From the NCBI RefSeq assembly GCF_030268205.1, contig NZ_BSQF01000001.1:1036649-1100648 (forward strand): a stretch of DNA of 64,000 nt, given 5' to 3'. Of the stretch, positions 63,298 to 64,000 are shown piece by piece. Below the pieces are notes generated by a model. The model did not search any database and was not told the DNA's origin. It worked only from the letters and a program-made list of their open reading frames with translations. The translations under genes were made by a program, and so were the position numbers. Positions within the stretch are counted from its first letter, which is position 1. The number at the start of each line of letters is the position of its first letter. The DNA comes from Allomuricauda sp. NBRC 101325. Lineage in GTDB: Bacteria > Bacteroidota > Bacteroidia > Flavobacteriales > Flavobacteriaceae.

Positions 63298-64000
63298 TCA
63301 ATCTACCTTTTCGGTTAGGGGAATTGCAGCGTTGCAGATTTCCTGAATCAATTGGAAGAGATAATTTTCAAAAGTGGCAAGAGTATCCGAATGTATTCGG
63401 GTATTCTTGTCTTCTGAAAAGGGGAACAATCCTTGCCCCAGATTTTTAAAAGAGATGATTCCAGCCTGTAAATCACTAGTACCATGTTTTTTGGAATACA
63501 GATAGGCATAGCAAAGTAATTGAAATGCCTTGCTCTTGTCGTAATCCGTAATCAACGTTTCCCAATCCGTGATTTTTACATTTTTGGCCTCTACTTTGCC
63601 TGTTTTATAATCAATTATCCGAATGGAGCCATCAAATTGATCTACACGGTCCAATGTTCCTTTTAATTTGATGGGGAAATCCAAACCGGGAATTTTTATA
63701 AATTCCTCATAACGTTCTTCCAACGCTAAAATCTTGATATCATGACTTTTTACCTGCTTGATTTCGTCATCCAAGAAATTGTTGAGGTATTTTTTGATGA
63801 CATTGTAGACCAACAGAAATTTACCTTTGGTAAAGTCAATTCCGGATAAGTTCAGTTGAAAATGATGTTCTACGACCTCAGGAACTAATTTTTGTAGTCC
63901 CTTGAGTAGCTCTTCGGTCAAAACTTGATTGATAAGTGGGGTATAGAGTTGCTCCAGGCTATCGTGAATTATAGTTCCAAACGTATTGGCAGCAATATTT
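63298..64000 (-). CDS. PD-(D/E)XK nuclease-family protein, RecB/AddB-like C-terminus (partial, 5' end outside window)
   Basis: The frame continues without a stop to the right window edge (residues ...NIAANTFGTIIHDSLEQLY), so the TTG at 63921 is internal. RecB-family nuclease motifs: GTIIHDSLE (first His), LDRVDQFDGSIRIIDYKTGK (metal Asp and Lys) and QLLCYAYLY. Likely the C-terminal nuclease domain of an AddB/RexB-like repair subunit or related PDDEXK_1 protein. Its TGA abuts the SDR stop. Confidence 0.85.
   Translation of the reverse strand, partial: NIAANTFGTIIHDSLEQLYTPLINQVLTEELLKGLQKLVPEVVEHHFQLNLSGIDFTKGKFLLVYNVIKKYLNNFLDDEIKQVKSHDIKILALEERYEEFIKIPGLDFPIKLKGTLDRVDQFDGSIRIIDYKTGKVEAKNVKITDWETLITDYDKSKAFQLLCYAYLYSKKHGTSDLQAGIISFKNLGQGLFPFSEDKNTRIHSDTLATFENYLFQLIQEICNAAIPLTEKVD

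Noticed and set aside
63298-63921. Complete 207-aa gene starting at TTG 63921
   Set aside because: The frame stays open to the window edge and contains the conserved GTIIHDSLE motif upstream of that codon.

Overview
The window is chromosomal DNA of a marine-type Flavobacteriaceae (Bacteroidota). Evidence: promoters of the TAnnTTTG class (two with a perfectly spaced upstream TTG), A-rich leaders without a Shine-Dalgarno sequence, a Bacteroidota-style tyrosine recombinase, and the conserved yceD-rpmF-fabH-accB-accC block. The genus cannot be fixed from the sequence alone.

Layout. 1-1.6 kb is the right border of an integrated element: the C-terminus of an unknown gene, a tyrosine recombinase, and a 3' tRNA fragment (CAT anticodon) that is the likely attachment site. 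1.8-11 kb holds a secreted CE1-like esterase, a hutG-hutF pair ending the five-step histidine route, a secreted M14 metallopeptidase, a TauE/SafE permease and a sodium:solute symporter. 10.9-16.6 kb is core metabolism: ribE, pdxA, then yceD-rpmF-fabH-accB-accC for fatty-acid synthesis. A FAD oxidoreductase follows.

17.8-42 kb is the most striking region. A 21-kb minus-strand operon runs TolC-type channel, membrane-fusion adaptor, MacB/LolD-type ATPase, seven tandem ~800-aa FtsX/MacB permeases, and a second, divergent ATPase. A NtrC-type sigma-54 activator and its histidine kinase are encoded divergently. Together they look like a two-component-controlled tripartite exporter with one outer-membrane path and seven alternative or cooperating permeases.

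42-64 kb is mostly housekeeping: a GreA/B-like protein, arfB, an orphan ABC ATPase, a prolyl oligopeptidase, asd, mscL, alr, tdk, rsmI, a DUF819 permease, an AhpD/OsmC divergent pair, a small GIY-YIG nuclease gene, recJ, an MFS exporter, a 30-aa membrane protein abutting lpxH, an enoyl-CoA hydratase, a MATE exporter, a GNAT enzyme, a tandem USP, tRNA-Ala(GGC), an RluA-type pseudouridine synthase, an SDR, and the C-terminal part of a RecB-like nuclease at the edge. Two features stand out. The GIY-YIG gene is flanked by two inverted, homologous REP-like hairpins whose stems differ by compensatory changes. The pseudouridine synthase reads through ten perfect copies of an 8-bp repeat, a configuration expected to give phase variation.
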